This document shows, one piece after another, positions 1-7,374 of a stretch of DNA of 51,269 nt. Where the stretch lies: positions 1-51,269 of the forward strand of contig CASFCH010000011.1 of assembly GCA_949293315.1 (NCBI GenBank), given 5' to 3'. How positions within the stretch are numbered: position 1 is the stretch's first letter; every line of letters starts with the position of its first letter. The DNA comes from an uncultured Oscillospiraceae bacterium. Lineage in GTDB: Bacteria; Bacillota; Clostridia; Oscillospirales; Acutalibacteraceae. The notes beneath the pieces are model-generated. The model saw nothing but the letters and a program-made list of their open reading frames with translations, was not told where the DNA came from and searched no databases. Position numbers and translations under genes: made by a program.

Positions 1-1268
1 ACCCAGATGCCTATGAAGAGGCCATGAAGAACCAGTTCTGCGCAGGGGATATTGATATTCTCATTGTGTGCAGTAAGCTGCTTACCGGTTTTGATGCCCC
101 CATCTGCCAGGTGCTCTACATTGACAAAGAGTTGAAAGAACACGGTCTGCTCCAGGCTATTGCCCGCACCAACCGTCTGTATGAAGGAAAGGACTACGGT
201 CTGATCGTAGACTACCGTGGCCTGATTGAAAAGCTGGATACTGCTATGGATTTGTATAGCGGCGCTGGGCTGGAAAACTTCGACGGTGGAGACCTGAAGG
301 GTGTCGTGGTGGATGTTATGTCGTCTGTGGCTGGTCTGCGGGAGGCTTATACCCGGTTGACGGAACTGTTTGCGGACTTGAAAAATTCCTGCGATATCGA
401 AGAAGTGGAAGTATCTCTTGCTGACAATAAGAAGCGAGAAAACTTTTATAACCTTCTCTGTGCTTTTGGTAAGGCGTTGAACATTGTGCTGAATGCGGAA
501 CAGGCATATTCAGCAGTCCCCAGGGATGAATTAAATCAATATCAAAATGTCTTCATCTTTTTCTCCAAGGTGCGCCGCAGTGTAAAAATTCGTTACTGTG
601 ATGCCATTGACAACCGGGAATACGAACCGCTGATGCAAAATCTTCTGGACACACACCTTTCGGTAGCTGGTCTGAAGCAAATCACCAGCCCCATTGATAT
701 TTTGAACAAGGATGACTTTGAACGGGAATTGGAAGAACTGGGCTCTCTCAGAGCAAAGGCAGACGCTATTACCAGCAAGTTGACCCGCAGCATCAGTGAA
801 AAATATCAGGAGAACCCCGCCTATTACGATAGCTTCTCCAAGCGGATTAAGGAAGCCCTGGAGCAGTACAAGGAGAAAGTGATATCCGAGGCGGAATATT
901 TGGCGAAGATGCGCACCATCATGGAAGACTATCACGCCGGAAAGAGCGCTGTGACTTACCCGGAATCCATTAAGAATAATGTCCATGCACAAGCATTTTA
1001 CGGTGTCCTGTCAGCAGTATTTGACGAAGTTCAGGAAACAGAGGTCTCTCCTGATTTTGCAGCTGAGATCGCGGAAGAGATCACAAAAATTGTGACCAAT
1101 CACAGTCAGGTGGACTGGACCAACAACAAAACAATCCATGATCGGATCTCGCAGGATATTGATGACCTTTTTTATAACTACGAGAAAGAACGGGGATTAA
1201 AACTGTCTTTTGACACCATTGATAAGATCATTGAAAATGTCAAAACAGTAGCACTTCGGAGGTTTTGA
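1..1268 (+). CDS. hsdR: Type I restriction enzyme R subunit, C-terminal part (5' end outside window)
   Basis: This is the motor and restriction subunit of a type I restriction-modification complex, which translocates and cuts unmodified DNA. The reading frame is open from the window edge, so the N-terminal nuclease domain and first helicase lobe are missing here. SF2 helicase motif V (TGFDAP, near nt 84) and motif VI (QAIARTNR, near nt 153) are clear and are followed by a helical C-terminal region of about 350 residues, as in HsdR. It stops at TGA 1266-1268, six bases before the next gene, so the two are probably co-transcribed. The stretch is visibly more AT-rich than the rest of the window, suggesting a transferred locus. 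hsdM and hsdS are not in view. Confidence 0.9.
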   Translation, partial: PDAYEEAMKNQFCAGDIDILIVCSKLLTGFDAPICQVLYIDKELKEHGLLQAIARTNRLYEGKDYGLIVDYRGLIEKLDTAMDLYSGAGLENFDGGDLKGVVVDVMSSVAGLREAYTRLTELFADLKNSCDIEEVEVSLADNKKRENFYNLLCAFGKALNIVLNAEQAYSAVPRDELNQYQNVFIFFSKVRRSVKIRYCDAIDNREYEPLMQNLLDTHLSVAGLKQITSPIDILNKDDFERELEELGSLRAKADAITSKLTRSISEKYQENPAYYDSFSKRIKEALEQYKEKVISEAEYLAKMRTIMEDYHAGKSAVTYPESIKNNVHAQAFYGVLSAVFDEVQETEVSPDFAAEIAEEITKIVTNHSQVDWTNNKTIHDRISQDIDDLFYNYEKERGLKLSFDTIDKIIENVKTVALRRF

Positions 1269-1273
1269 CAATA

Positions 1274-1999
1274 ATGACGCAGGAAAGAACCGTTTTATAT
1301 GAAAACAACGAGATTCACTATCTGTTGGAGCAGAAGCCAGTAAAGAATCTCAATCTGCGGATTCATAAGGATTGCATGGTTTATGTTTCGGCTAATCCAG
1401 ATGTCCCGGCTGAAAAAATTGATGATTTTGTAGTGGGAAAAGGAGCTTATATCCAATCAGCGCAACGAAAGTTTCGTGAGATGGCACAGTATGCTCCTCA
1501 GCCCAAGCAATATGTCAGTGGAGAAACTTTCTATCTACTGGGTAGAGGCGTTCGCCTAAAGATAGAGAAAAATGTGCGAGACACAATTTTCTCTGATGGG
1601 GTTTATCTGCGCCTTTGCGTGAAAGACCCGGATGATTTTGCAAGAAAGCGAAGGATGGTGACCCGTTACCTGGATGAGCAGTGCCGAACCATTTTTTGGG
1701 AGATTATTTCAGAAACTTACCCAGTATTCCAAAAATATGGGGTGCCTATGCCGACATTGCGGATTCGAGATATGGAGACACGGTGGGGTTCTTGCTTGGC
1801 AAAAAAAGGGGTTATCACATTGAACAAGCGTTTACTGGAAGCACCTCGAAACTGTATCGAATATGTGGTGATGCATGAGTTCTGTCACTTTATCCATCCA
1901 AATCATTCAAAGCATTTTTATAGTTTCTTGACCATGCTGATGCCTGATTGGGAGGAAAGAAAAAAAGTTTTAGATTACACTGCTACTTTTGGACTATAA
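1274..1999 (+). CDS. YgjP-family (M48-like, DUF45) metallopeptidase associated with type I restriction locus
   Basis: Predicted zinc metallopeptidase of 241 residues. The zinc motif HEFCH lies at about residues 201-205, followed by a third ligand candidate in HSKHF, and the family-typical RWGSC motif precedes it; together these define the YgjP/WLM-like family. The ATG at 1274 is chosen because GGAGG at 1258-1262 lies 11 bases upstream; a TTG at 1265 is too close to that site. It follows hsdR directly. Such peptidases recur beside type I restriction genes, but their substrate there is not known to me. It shares the AT-rich composition of hsdR. Confidence 0.82.
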   Translation: MTQERTVLYENNEIHYLLEQKPVKNLNLRIHKDCMVYVSANPDVPAEKIDDFVVGKGAYIQSAQRKFREMAQYAPQPKQYVSGETFYLLGRGVRLKIEKNVRDTIFSDGVYLRLCVKDPDDFARKRRMVTRYLDEQCRTIFWEIISETYPVFQKYGVPMPTLRIRDMETRWGSCLAKKGVITLNKRLLEAPRNCIEYVVMHEFCHFIHPNHSKHFYSFLTMLMPDWEERKKVLDYTATFGL

Positions 2000-2096
2000 A
2001 ATAAATCCACTACAATGAATTTAAGCAGGGCATTGCCAGCCTTCATTGCAAAGGATTTTTCTCAGGTATTATATACAGTTCTATTTCTAGAATAAC

Positions 2097-2142
2097 AATA
2101 AATCCGAACCCATCGCCAACCGGCACAAGGTTCGGATTTATT
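2097..2142 (-). terminator. Hairpin terminator of the tRNA-Ala transcript
   Basis: A perfect 14-bp inverted repeat (arms 2097-2110 and 2129-2142) with an 18-base loop lies just beyond the tRNA 3' end. On the minus strand it runs into a T-rich tail. It could also terminate the plus-strand peptidase transcript. Confidence 0.65.
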
Positions 2143-2147
2143 CATTG

Positions 2148-2223
2148 TGGTGGACCCGAAGAGGATCGAACTCTCGACCTCTGCGTTGCGAACGCAGCGC
2201 TCTCCCAGCTGAGCTACGGGCCC
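2148..2223 (-). tRNA. tRNA-Ala (anticodon CGC)
   Basis: Reading the minus strand gives a full 76-nt cloverleaf: acceptor GGGCCCG paired with CGGGTCC, a D arm with GCTCAG, an anticodon stem CTGCG/CGCAG around loop TTCGCAA (anticodon CGC, decoding GCG), a T arm with GTTCGATC, and an encoded CCA at 2150-2148. A consensus promoter lies directly upstream. Its 3' end faces the AT-rich restriction locus. Confidence 0.96.
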
Positions 2224-2239
2224 GTAATCAGCGTTATTT

Positions 2240-2268
2240 ATTATATCAACCCGCAGGCGGCTTGTCAA
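2240..2268 (-). promoter_or_regulatory. Consensus promoter of tRNA-Ala
   Basis: On the minus strand TTGACA (2268-2263), 17 bases, then TATAAT (2245-2240). Both hexamers match the sigma-A consensus perfectly, and the tRNA starts 17 bases downstream of the -10 box. Confidence 0.85.
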
Positions 2269-2318
2269 TAGATAAACACGCTGATTTTTGTTTTTATTTG
2301 CGTTTGGGCCCTCAGATG

Positions 2319-3854
2319 CTACCGGCAGCGCTCGATGTTGAAGATATCGTCCGCCCAGTCGCGGTAAAAGCTCTCCTCGTGGGAGACGACGATCATCCCG
2401 CCCTCGAATCCGATCAGGGCGTCGCGCAGGGAGTCCTTTGTCTCGGCGTCCAGATGGTTGGTCGGCTCGTCCAGAATCAGGAAGTTGACCGGGGTCAGCA
2501 GCATCCGGCAGAGCTTGACCTTGGACTGCTCGCCGCCGGAGAGCGTTCCAATCTCCTGCTTGCAGTGCTCGTTGCTCACGCCGCAGCGGAAGAGCGCCTT
2601 GATGATGTCCTTCTCCTTCATATTCGGATAGGCGGCGGAGATCACCTGCATGGGGGTGCGGTTGGCCCGCTCCCAGCGCAAATCCTGCTCATAGTAGCCG
2701 ATGGAGATCCCCGGCGCAAACTGGTACCGCCCGCCGATGACCGGGATGAGGCCCATGAGCGTCTTGATGAGCGTGGACTTGCCAATACCGTTAAAGCCCG
2801 TGATCACGAGCTTTTGCCCCGTGGCCACGGAGAAGTTCAGCTTGGGCAGGATCGCGTCCGAATACCCCACCTGCAAATCCTGTACGCGCAGGGAGGTCGG
2901 GGAGGTCAGGGGCGTCCACTTGAAGTCGATGTGCGGCTTGGTGGTAAAAGTGGGCGCCTCCAGGCGTTCCATGCGGTCGAGCTGCTTCTGGCGGCCGCGC
3001 GCCATCTTGGACTTGATCCCCGCCTTGTTCCGGCGGATGAACTCCTCCGTCTGCTCGATCTTTTTCTGCTGTGCCTGATACTGGCGGATATAGTCCTCCC
3101 GCAGCTGGCCTTTCTGTTTGAGAAAGTCCGAAAACGTACCGTGGTACTTTTTGATTGTCTGAAATTCCACGTCGCAGATGCTGGTGCAGATATTCTCCAG
3201 GAAGTCGTAGTCGTGCGAGACGACGGCGAACGCGCCCTTGAATGCCTTCAGGTATTCCGTCAGCCAGGCGATGTGCTCCCGGTCGAGGAAGTTGGTAGGC
3301 TCGTCGAGCAGCAGGACATCCGCCTTCTCAAGCAGGAGCTTGGCGAGGATGACCTTAGCCCGTTGGCCGCCGCTGAGTTCCTCCAGCGGGGTGTCCACCC
3401 CCAGCGCCGTGATGCCCAGACCGTTTTCCAGCTTGGCGATCTCGCTCTCCACGGAGTAAAAATCCTTGGCCTCAAGCAGTTCCTGCAATTCCGAGGCCTC
3501 AATCATGGCCTGCTCGTCGCCGTCTACAGCCGCCTTTTCGTACAGGGCCTCCACTTTTTCCTGCGCGTCAAACAGGTCCTGGAACGCGGACTGCAAAAAC
3601 TGCCGGATCGTGTAGTGGCCGTCCGTCTGTGCGTACTGGTTCAATTCGCCCACGCGGACGCCCGGGTGCCACTTTAAAAGCCCCTTATCCGGGACGACCT
3701 CGCCGGTCATAATTTTAATCAGAGTGGATTTGCCGGCGCCGTTCTGGCCGACGATCCCCATGTGTTCCCCCTGGAACAGGGTGAATTCCGCGTCCTTATA
3801 CAAGGCCTTATCCCCAAAGGTATGGGTCAGGCCGGTTACTTCTAATACACTCAT
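2319..3854 (-). CDS. ABC-F family ATPase (ribosome-acting, possible antibiotic resistance or translation factor)
   Basis: Soluble protein of about 511 residues with two ABC domains in tandem and no membrane segments, the layout of ABC-F proteins that act on the ribosomal E site. Walker A GQNGAGKST is at residues 36-44 and the second, GFNGIGKST, near residue 347. Both signature motifs (LSGGQ, LSGGE) and both DEPTNFLD/DEPTNHLD Walker B motifs are intact. The charged linker between domains is rich in Lys, Arg and Gln. The start is the ATG at 3854, where the homologous N-terminus begins; an in-frame upstream ATG at 3923 would add 23 unrelated residues. Resemblance is to the YbiT/YkpA branch, but subfamily assignment by eye is uncertain. 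The long structured leader suggests drug-induced expression. Confidence 0.9.
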   Translation of the reverse strand: MSVLEVTGLTHTFGDKALYKDAEFTLFQGEHMGIVGQNGAGKSTLIKIMTGEVVPDKGLLKWHPGVRVGELNQYAQTDGHYTIRQFLQSAFQDLFDAQEKVEALYEKAAVDGDEQAMIEASELQELLEAKDFYSVESEIAKLENGLGITALGVDTPLEELSGGQRAKVILAKLLLEKADVLLLDEPTNFLDREHIAWLTEYLKAFKGAFAVVSHDYDFLENICTSICDVEFQTIKKYHGTFSDFLKQKGQLREDYIRQYQAQQKKIEQTEEFIRRNKAGIKSKMARGRQKQLDRMERLEAPTFTTKPHIDFKWTPLTSPTSLRVQDLQVGYSDAILPKLNFSVATGQKLVITGFNGIGKSTLIKTLMGLIPVIGGRYQFAPGISIGYYEQDLRWERANRTPMQVISAAYPNMKEKDIIKALFRCGVSNEHCKQEIGTLSGGEQSKVKLCRMLLTPVNFLILDEPTNHLDAETKDSLRDALIGFEGGMIVVSHEESFYRDWADDIFNIERCR

Positions 3855-3937
3855 GATGATTCCATCCTTATCGTTTTTCAAAATATTGATGGGCGGGCAT
3901 AAAGAAACACCGCCCGGCTGCACTGCCTGCGGTGCGT

Positions 3938-4040
3938 AAAAAACTCAAAGAGGACGGCACAGCAAGACCCGCCGCATTCCGCGCAGGTTCCCTGTGCCGA
4001 TGAATTTTTATCGCCCGGCTCCGCGCAATGCTTCATCGGC
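3938..4040 (-). promoter_or_regulatory. Putative transcription attenuator in the ABC-F gene leader
   Basis: Minus-strand order: GCCGATGAA (4040-4032) can pair perfectly with TTCATCGGC (4004-3996). A second hairpin pairs CGGCACAG (3999-3992) with CTGTGCCG (3962-3955), extended inside by GC-rich pairing, and is followed by a T-rich stretch ending in six Ts (3943-3938). The two structures share bases 3996-3999, so they exclude each other, as in an antiterminator/terminator pair. An 11-codon ORF precedes them. Confidence 0.6.
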
Positions 4041-4062
4041 TATTCCAGTGCGGGAGCAGCGT

Positions 4063-4098
4063 TTACGGGCGATTTTGAAGTGCGGATCGTACATGCAT
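4063..4098 (-). CDS. Leader peptide ORF of 11 codons upstream of the ABC-F gene
   Basis: ATG at 4098 encodes MHVRSALQNRP and stops at TAA 4065-4063. A strong Shine-Dalgarno GGAGGAG (4111-4105) sits six bases before the start. It lies between the promoter at 4147-4175 and the mutually exclusive hairpins at 3955-4040. This is the arrangement of leader peptides whose stalled translation controls ABC-F resistance genes. Too short for homology, so support is positional. Confidence 0.55.
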   Translation of the reverse strand: MHVRSALQNRP

Positions 4099-4146
4099 TC
4101 AATTCTCCTCCGTGGCCGGGAACTCTCCCGACGAATCTCCGCTATT

Positions 4147-4175
4147 ATCCTAACATTCACAGGGGCGTTTGTCAA
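4147..4175 (-). promoter_or_regulatory. Promoter of the ABC-F leader transcript
   Basis: Minus strand: TTGACA (4175-4170), 17-base spacer, TAGGAT (4152-4147). The predicted start near 4140 gives a leader of about 286 nt before the ABC-F start codon. Confidence 0.6.
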
Positions 4176-4257
4176 TCCGTTCGGCCGGAATGGACAAATT
4201 GTATCCGCGGAGTATTCGCGCCTGTTTCGGTCATATCGGGGAAAAATGAAAAATATA

Positions 4258-4286
4258 TTGACACGGTGTCAGAATAGTGCTATGAT
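4258..4286 (+). promoter_or_regulatory. Promoter of the alcohol dehydrogenase-flavodoxin operon
   Basis: TTGACA (4258-4263), exactly 17 bases, TATGAT (4281-4286). The -35 box is embedded in a palindromic operator, and a second operator copy lies just downstream of the -10 box, so the promoter is probably repressed. Confidence 0.8.
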
Positions 4287-4307
4287 ACAGATACTGACAT
4301 GGTGTCA
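4259..4307. promoter_or_regulatory. Twin palindromic operators, probably for the operon's TetR regulator
   Basis: Two copies of TGACAYGGTGTCA: TGACACGGTGTCA at 4259-4271, a perfect palindrome around a central G, and TGACATGGTGTCA at 4295-4307, 36 bp apart centre to centre. Both are followed by GAATA. The first overlaps the -35 box and the second lies near the transcription start, fitting repression by the TetR protein encoded at 6049-6675. Confidence 0.75.
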
Positions 4308-4382
4308 GAATAAAATTTACAGAGAGCGCCGCGCTGTATACGGCTGGCGGCACTTTTACAACAACTGAAGGAGGACTTGAAA

Positions 4383-5555
4383 ATGCTGGGAAATTTTTTT
4401 TACTGCAATCCGACAAAGCTGTATTTTGGCGAAGATTCCCTGGATTTTTTGAACACCGAACTGCCGAAGTACGGCAAAAACGTCGTACTGATCTACGGCG
4501 GCGGCTCCATCAAAAACAACGGCATCTATGATTCGGTGGTGAAGATCCTGAACGCGAACGGCAAGAACGTGGCGGAGATTGCCGGCGTCATGCCCAATCC
4601 CACGGTAGATAAGCTCTACGAGGGCATTGAAATCGCCCGAAAGCATCAGGCAGATTTTCTGTTGGCCGTAGGCGGCGGATCGGTGTGCGACTATGCCAAA
4701 GCCGTCTCCGTCTCCGTCAACTGCTCCGAAGACCCGTGGGAAAAGTATTATATCCGCTTTGAGGAGCCGGACTGCGAGACATTGCCCGTCGGCTGTGTGC
4801 TGACCATGGTGGGAACGGGATCGGAGATGAACGCCGGATCGGTGATCACCAATCCGCACACGCACCGGAAGATCGGGCACGTTTTTGCCGATGAAAAAAT
4901 CATGCCAAAATTTGCCATCCTGAACCCGAAGTTCACCCTGACGCTGCCGCATGATCAAATGGTTTCCGGCATCTATGATATCTTTAACCACATCTGTGAG
5001 CAGTATTTCTCCGGGGAGGACGACAATGTGAGCGACTACATCAGCGAGGGACTGATGCGCTCCGTCATCCATGCGAGCCGTATCGCCAATCAGGACCCGC
5101 AGAACTATGAGGCACGCAGCAACATCATATGGGCGGCGACCTGGGCGCTGAACACGCTTGTTTCCCGCGGGAAGTCTACGGACTGGATGGTGCATATGCT
5201 CGGCCAGTCGGTGGGCGCCTATACCAACGCGACCCACGGGATGACGCTTGCCGCCGTATCCCTGCCCTATTACCGGCACATCCTGCCCTACGGCGTGCAA
5301 AAATTCAGGCGCTTTGCCATCAATGTGTGGGATGTGGATCCGGCCGGCAAGACCGATGAGCAGATCGCTCACGAGGGCCTGGCCGCTATGGAAAGCTGGA
5401 TGCGCGAGCTTGGACTTGTGATGAACATTTCCGACCTCGGGGCCACACCGGAGATGATCGATGGTATTGCAGACGGAACGCTGATTATGAACGGCGGATA
5501 CAAGGTACTGGATCGCGATGAAATCATAAAAATTTTGAAGGAGAGTTTATCATGA
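4383..5555 (+). CDS. Iron-containing alcohol dehydrogenase (YqhD/butanol dehydrogenase type)
   Basis: A 390-residue group III alcohol dehydrogenase, expected to reduce aldehydes with NAD(P)H in the cytoplasm. The cofactor motif GGGS occurs near residue 40 (YGGGSIKNNG) and again as GGGSVCDYAK. Metal ligands are visible as Asp and His in YDIFNHICEQ, His in VHMLGQ and His in THGMTLAAV. Length fits the YqhD-like branch. The ATG at 4383 is chosen because AAGGAGG lies eight bases upstream; a TTG at 4377 is less well placed. First gene of a five-gene operon under the twin operators. It overlaps the flavodoxin gene by four bases (ATGA). Confidence 0.92.
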   Translation: MLGNFFYCNPTKLYFGEDSLDFLNTELPKYGKNVVLIYGGGSIKNNGIYDSVVKILNANGKNVAEIAGVMPNPTVDKLYEGIEIARKHQADFLLAVGGGSVCDYAKAVSVSVNCSEDPWEKYYIRFEEPDCETLPVGCVLTMVGTGSEMNAGSVITNPHTHRKIGHVFADEKIMPKFAILNPKFTLTLPHDQMVSGIYDIFNHICEQYFSGEDDNVSDYISEGLMRSVIHASRIANQDPQNYEARSNIIWAATWALNTLVSRGKSTDWMVHMLGQSVGAYTNATHGMTLAAVSLPYYRHILPYGVQKFRRFAINVWDVDPAGKTDEQIAHEGLAAMESWMRELGLVMNISDLGATPEMIDGIADGTLIMNGGYKVLDRDEIIKILKESLS

Positions 5556-6025
5556 GCGGAAAAATATTGGTGGCCTATTTTTCGGCAAGCGGTGTGACTG
5601 CCCATGCTGCAAAAGAAATTGCGATAGCCACCGGGGCGGATCTGTATGAGATCCGCCCGGAAATGCCGTATACAGCCGCAGATTTGGACTGGACGGACAA
5701 ATCGAGCCGCTCGTCGGCGGAGATGAATGATCCGGCCTGCCGCCCGGCTATTGCGAGGCCTGCACCAGACATGGCGCAATACGACACGGTACTGCTGGGA
5801 TTCCCCATCTGGTGGTATGTGGAGCCCCGCATTGTGGACACCTTCCTGGAGAGCTGTGACTTCTCCGGGAAAACAATCATTCCCTTTGCCACATCGGGCG
5901 GCAGCGGCATCAGCGGCGCGGAAAAAAGTTTAAAAAAGCACTGCCCTGAGGCACAGTGGGAAAAAGGACAGCTTCTCAACGGCTCCAATGCGGTCGCCTG
6001 GGCCCGCGAGGCACTGAACGCCTGA
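5552..6025 (+). CDS. Flavodoxin family protein (cytoplasmic)
   Basis: A 157-residue flavodoxin-like protein, expected to bind FMN and carry electrons or reduce small molecules. The N-terminal LVAYFSASGVTAHAA matches the phosphate-binding loop pattern, and the downstream motifs GFPIWWYVEPRIV and TSGGSGI are typical of the flavodoxin_4 group. There is no signal peptide. The start overlaps the dehydrogenase stop as ATGA, implying translational coupling. A close paralogue with a lipoprotein signal lies two genes downstream, sharing the stretches SSAEMNDPACRPAI/TSLEMNDPDARPAI. Confidence 0.9.
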   Translation: MSGKILVAYFSASGVTAHAAKEIAIATGADLYEIRPEMPYTAADLDWTDKSSRSSAEMNDPACRPAIARPAPDMAQYDTVLLGFPIWWYVEPRIVDTFLESCDFSGKTIIPFATSGGSGISGAEKSLKKHCPEAQWEKGQLLNGSNAVAWAREALNA

Positions 6026-6048
6026 ACCACTAAGGAAGGATCAAAAAT

Positions 6049-6675
6049 ATGCCAAAGGGATCACAAGAATTGACAAATGCCCGTAAGGAGGAGATCATCA
6101 ACGCCTGTGCAGCGCTGTATGAGACGATGCCATTCCGGGAGATCACCCTGCGGGAAATTGGGACAAAGACCACCTTCACCCGCACCTCCATCTACAACTA
6201 TTTTCACACCAAGGAGGAGATCTTCTTAGCTCTGCTGCAGCGGGAATACGAATTGTGGACCGCAGATTTGGATGCGATCCGCAACGAGAACGACGCGCTG
6301 CCACCCGGCGGGTTTGCGCAGGCTTTGGCCCGTACCTTGGAAAAACGCGGATGTATGCTCAAGCTGATGGCGATGAACCTGTATGACATGGAGGGCGGGA
6401 GCCGCATGGAGAATCTTGTCGCCTTTAAAAGGGTTTATGCCTGTGCCATGCAGTCGCTCACCGGCTGTCTAAAAAAATTTTTCCCGAGCATGACGCAGGA
6501 CGATATTCAGGCTTTTCTCTATGCTTTCTTCCCCTTCCTGTTCGGAGTTTACCCATATACCGAGGCGACCGACAAGCAAAAAAAGGCCATGGAAATTGCC
6601 CATATCCCCTATGCCCGCTACTCCATTTATGAGATCACACGTTCCTTTGTATCAAAGCTGCTGCAGGATTTTTGA
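6049..6675 (+). CDS. TetR/AcrR family transcriptional regulator
   Basis: A 208-residue one-component regulator. The N-terminal helix-turn-helix is clear (ITLREIGTKTTFTRTSIYNYFHTKEEIF, about residues 34-61), with the family's conserved YNYF-KEE pattern. The C-terminal ligand domain is helical and of TetR length. It is the third gene of the operon and has no evident promoter of its own, so it is probably autoregulated through the operators at 4259-4307. The ligand is unknown; the redox neighbours suggest an aldehyde, quinone or other electrophile, which is inference. Confidence 0.9.
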   Translation: MPKGSQELTNARKEEIINACAALYETMPFREITLREIGTKTTFTRTSIYNYFHTKEEIFLALLQREYELWTADLDAIRNENDALPPGGFAQALARTLEKRGCMLKLMAMNLYDMEGGSRMENLVAFKRVYACAMQSLTGCLKKFFPSMTQDDIQAFLYAFFPFLFGVYPYTEATDKQKKAMEIAHIPYARYSIYEITRSFVSKLLQDF

Positions 6676-6711
6676 TGCTCCTGCGCCGGCAGCGGATGGG
6701 AGGTTTAAAGG

Positions 6712-7356
6712 ATGAAAAAAACAAAAGGCATTTTCGCACTGCTCATGGCGGCCTGCATCGGAATGGGCCTGTCCGCCTGCGGCGGGAATGACAGCACCGC
6801 AGACGGGATTTCCGCCGGAGCGCAGACGGGAGCCGGCCTGCCACAGGCGGCGGAACCCGATTCACAGCCGGAGGCCGGGGAAACCCGTGTGCTGGTGGCC
6901 TATTTTTCTGTGACCGGGAACACAGCGGAGGTGGCGGAAAAGATTGCGGCACTCACCGGCGGCGATCTGTACGAGATCGTCCCGGCCGAACCGTACACCC
7001 CGGAGGATCTGGATTACACGAACGAGCAGAGCCGCACCTCCCTTGAAATGAACGATCCGGACGCCCGGCCCGCGATCAGCGGCGATACGCCCTCCCTCTC
7101 CGGGTATGCCACCCTGTATCTCGGCTATCCCATCTGGCACGGGCAGGCCCCGCGCATCATGAGCACTTTTGTGGAGCGCTGCGATTTTGAGACGATCACC
7201 GTCATTCCGTTCTGCACCTCCGGCGGCAGCGGGATCGGGGACAGCGGCAGACAATTAGCCGAATTAGCCGGAAGCGGGAACTGGCTGGAAGGCGAGCGGT
7301 TCAGCGGCAGTGCTTCGCAAGAGGACGTGAAGGCCTGGATTGAATCGTTCCAGTAA
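6712..7356 (+). CDS. Flavodoxin domain lipoprotein (predicted cell-surface)
   Basis: A 214-residue protein with a lipoprotein signal: positively charged MKKTK, a hydrophobic stretch, then lipobox LSAC with Cys23 as the lipidation site. After a low-complexity Gly/Ala/Glu linker (to about residue 58) comes a complete flavodoxin domain with VLVAYFSVTGNTAEVA, GYPIWHGQAPRIM and TSGGSGI. This predicts an FMN protein tethered outside the membrane, a paralogue of the cytoplasmic flavodoxin at 5552-6025. Its position in the operon links it to the same TetR control. Whether FMN is loaded outside the cell cannot be told from sequence. Confidence 0.88.
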   Translation: MKKTKGIFALLMAACIGMGLSACGGNDSTADGISAGAQTGAGLPQAAEPDSQPEAGETRVLVAYFSVTGNTAEVAEKIAALTGGDLYEIVPAEPYTPEDLDYTNEQSRTSLEMNDPDARPAISGDTPSLSGYATLYLGYPIWHGQAPRIMSTFVERCDFETITVIPFCTSGGSGIGDSGRQLAELAGSGNWLEGERFSGSASQEDVKAWIESFQ

Positions 7357-7374
7357 AAACAGGAGGCGGTCAGC

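Noticed and set aside
2145-3677. Plus-strand open frame running through the tRNA and opposite the ABC-F gene
   Set aside because: It begins inside a tRNA gene and is antisense to clear ABC motifs.
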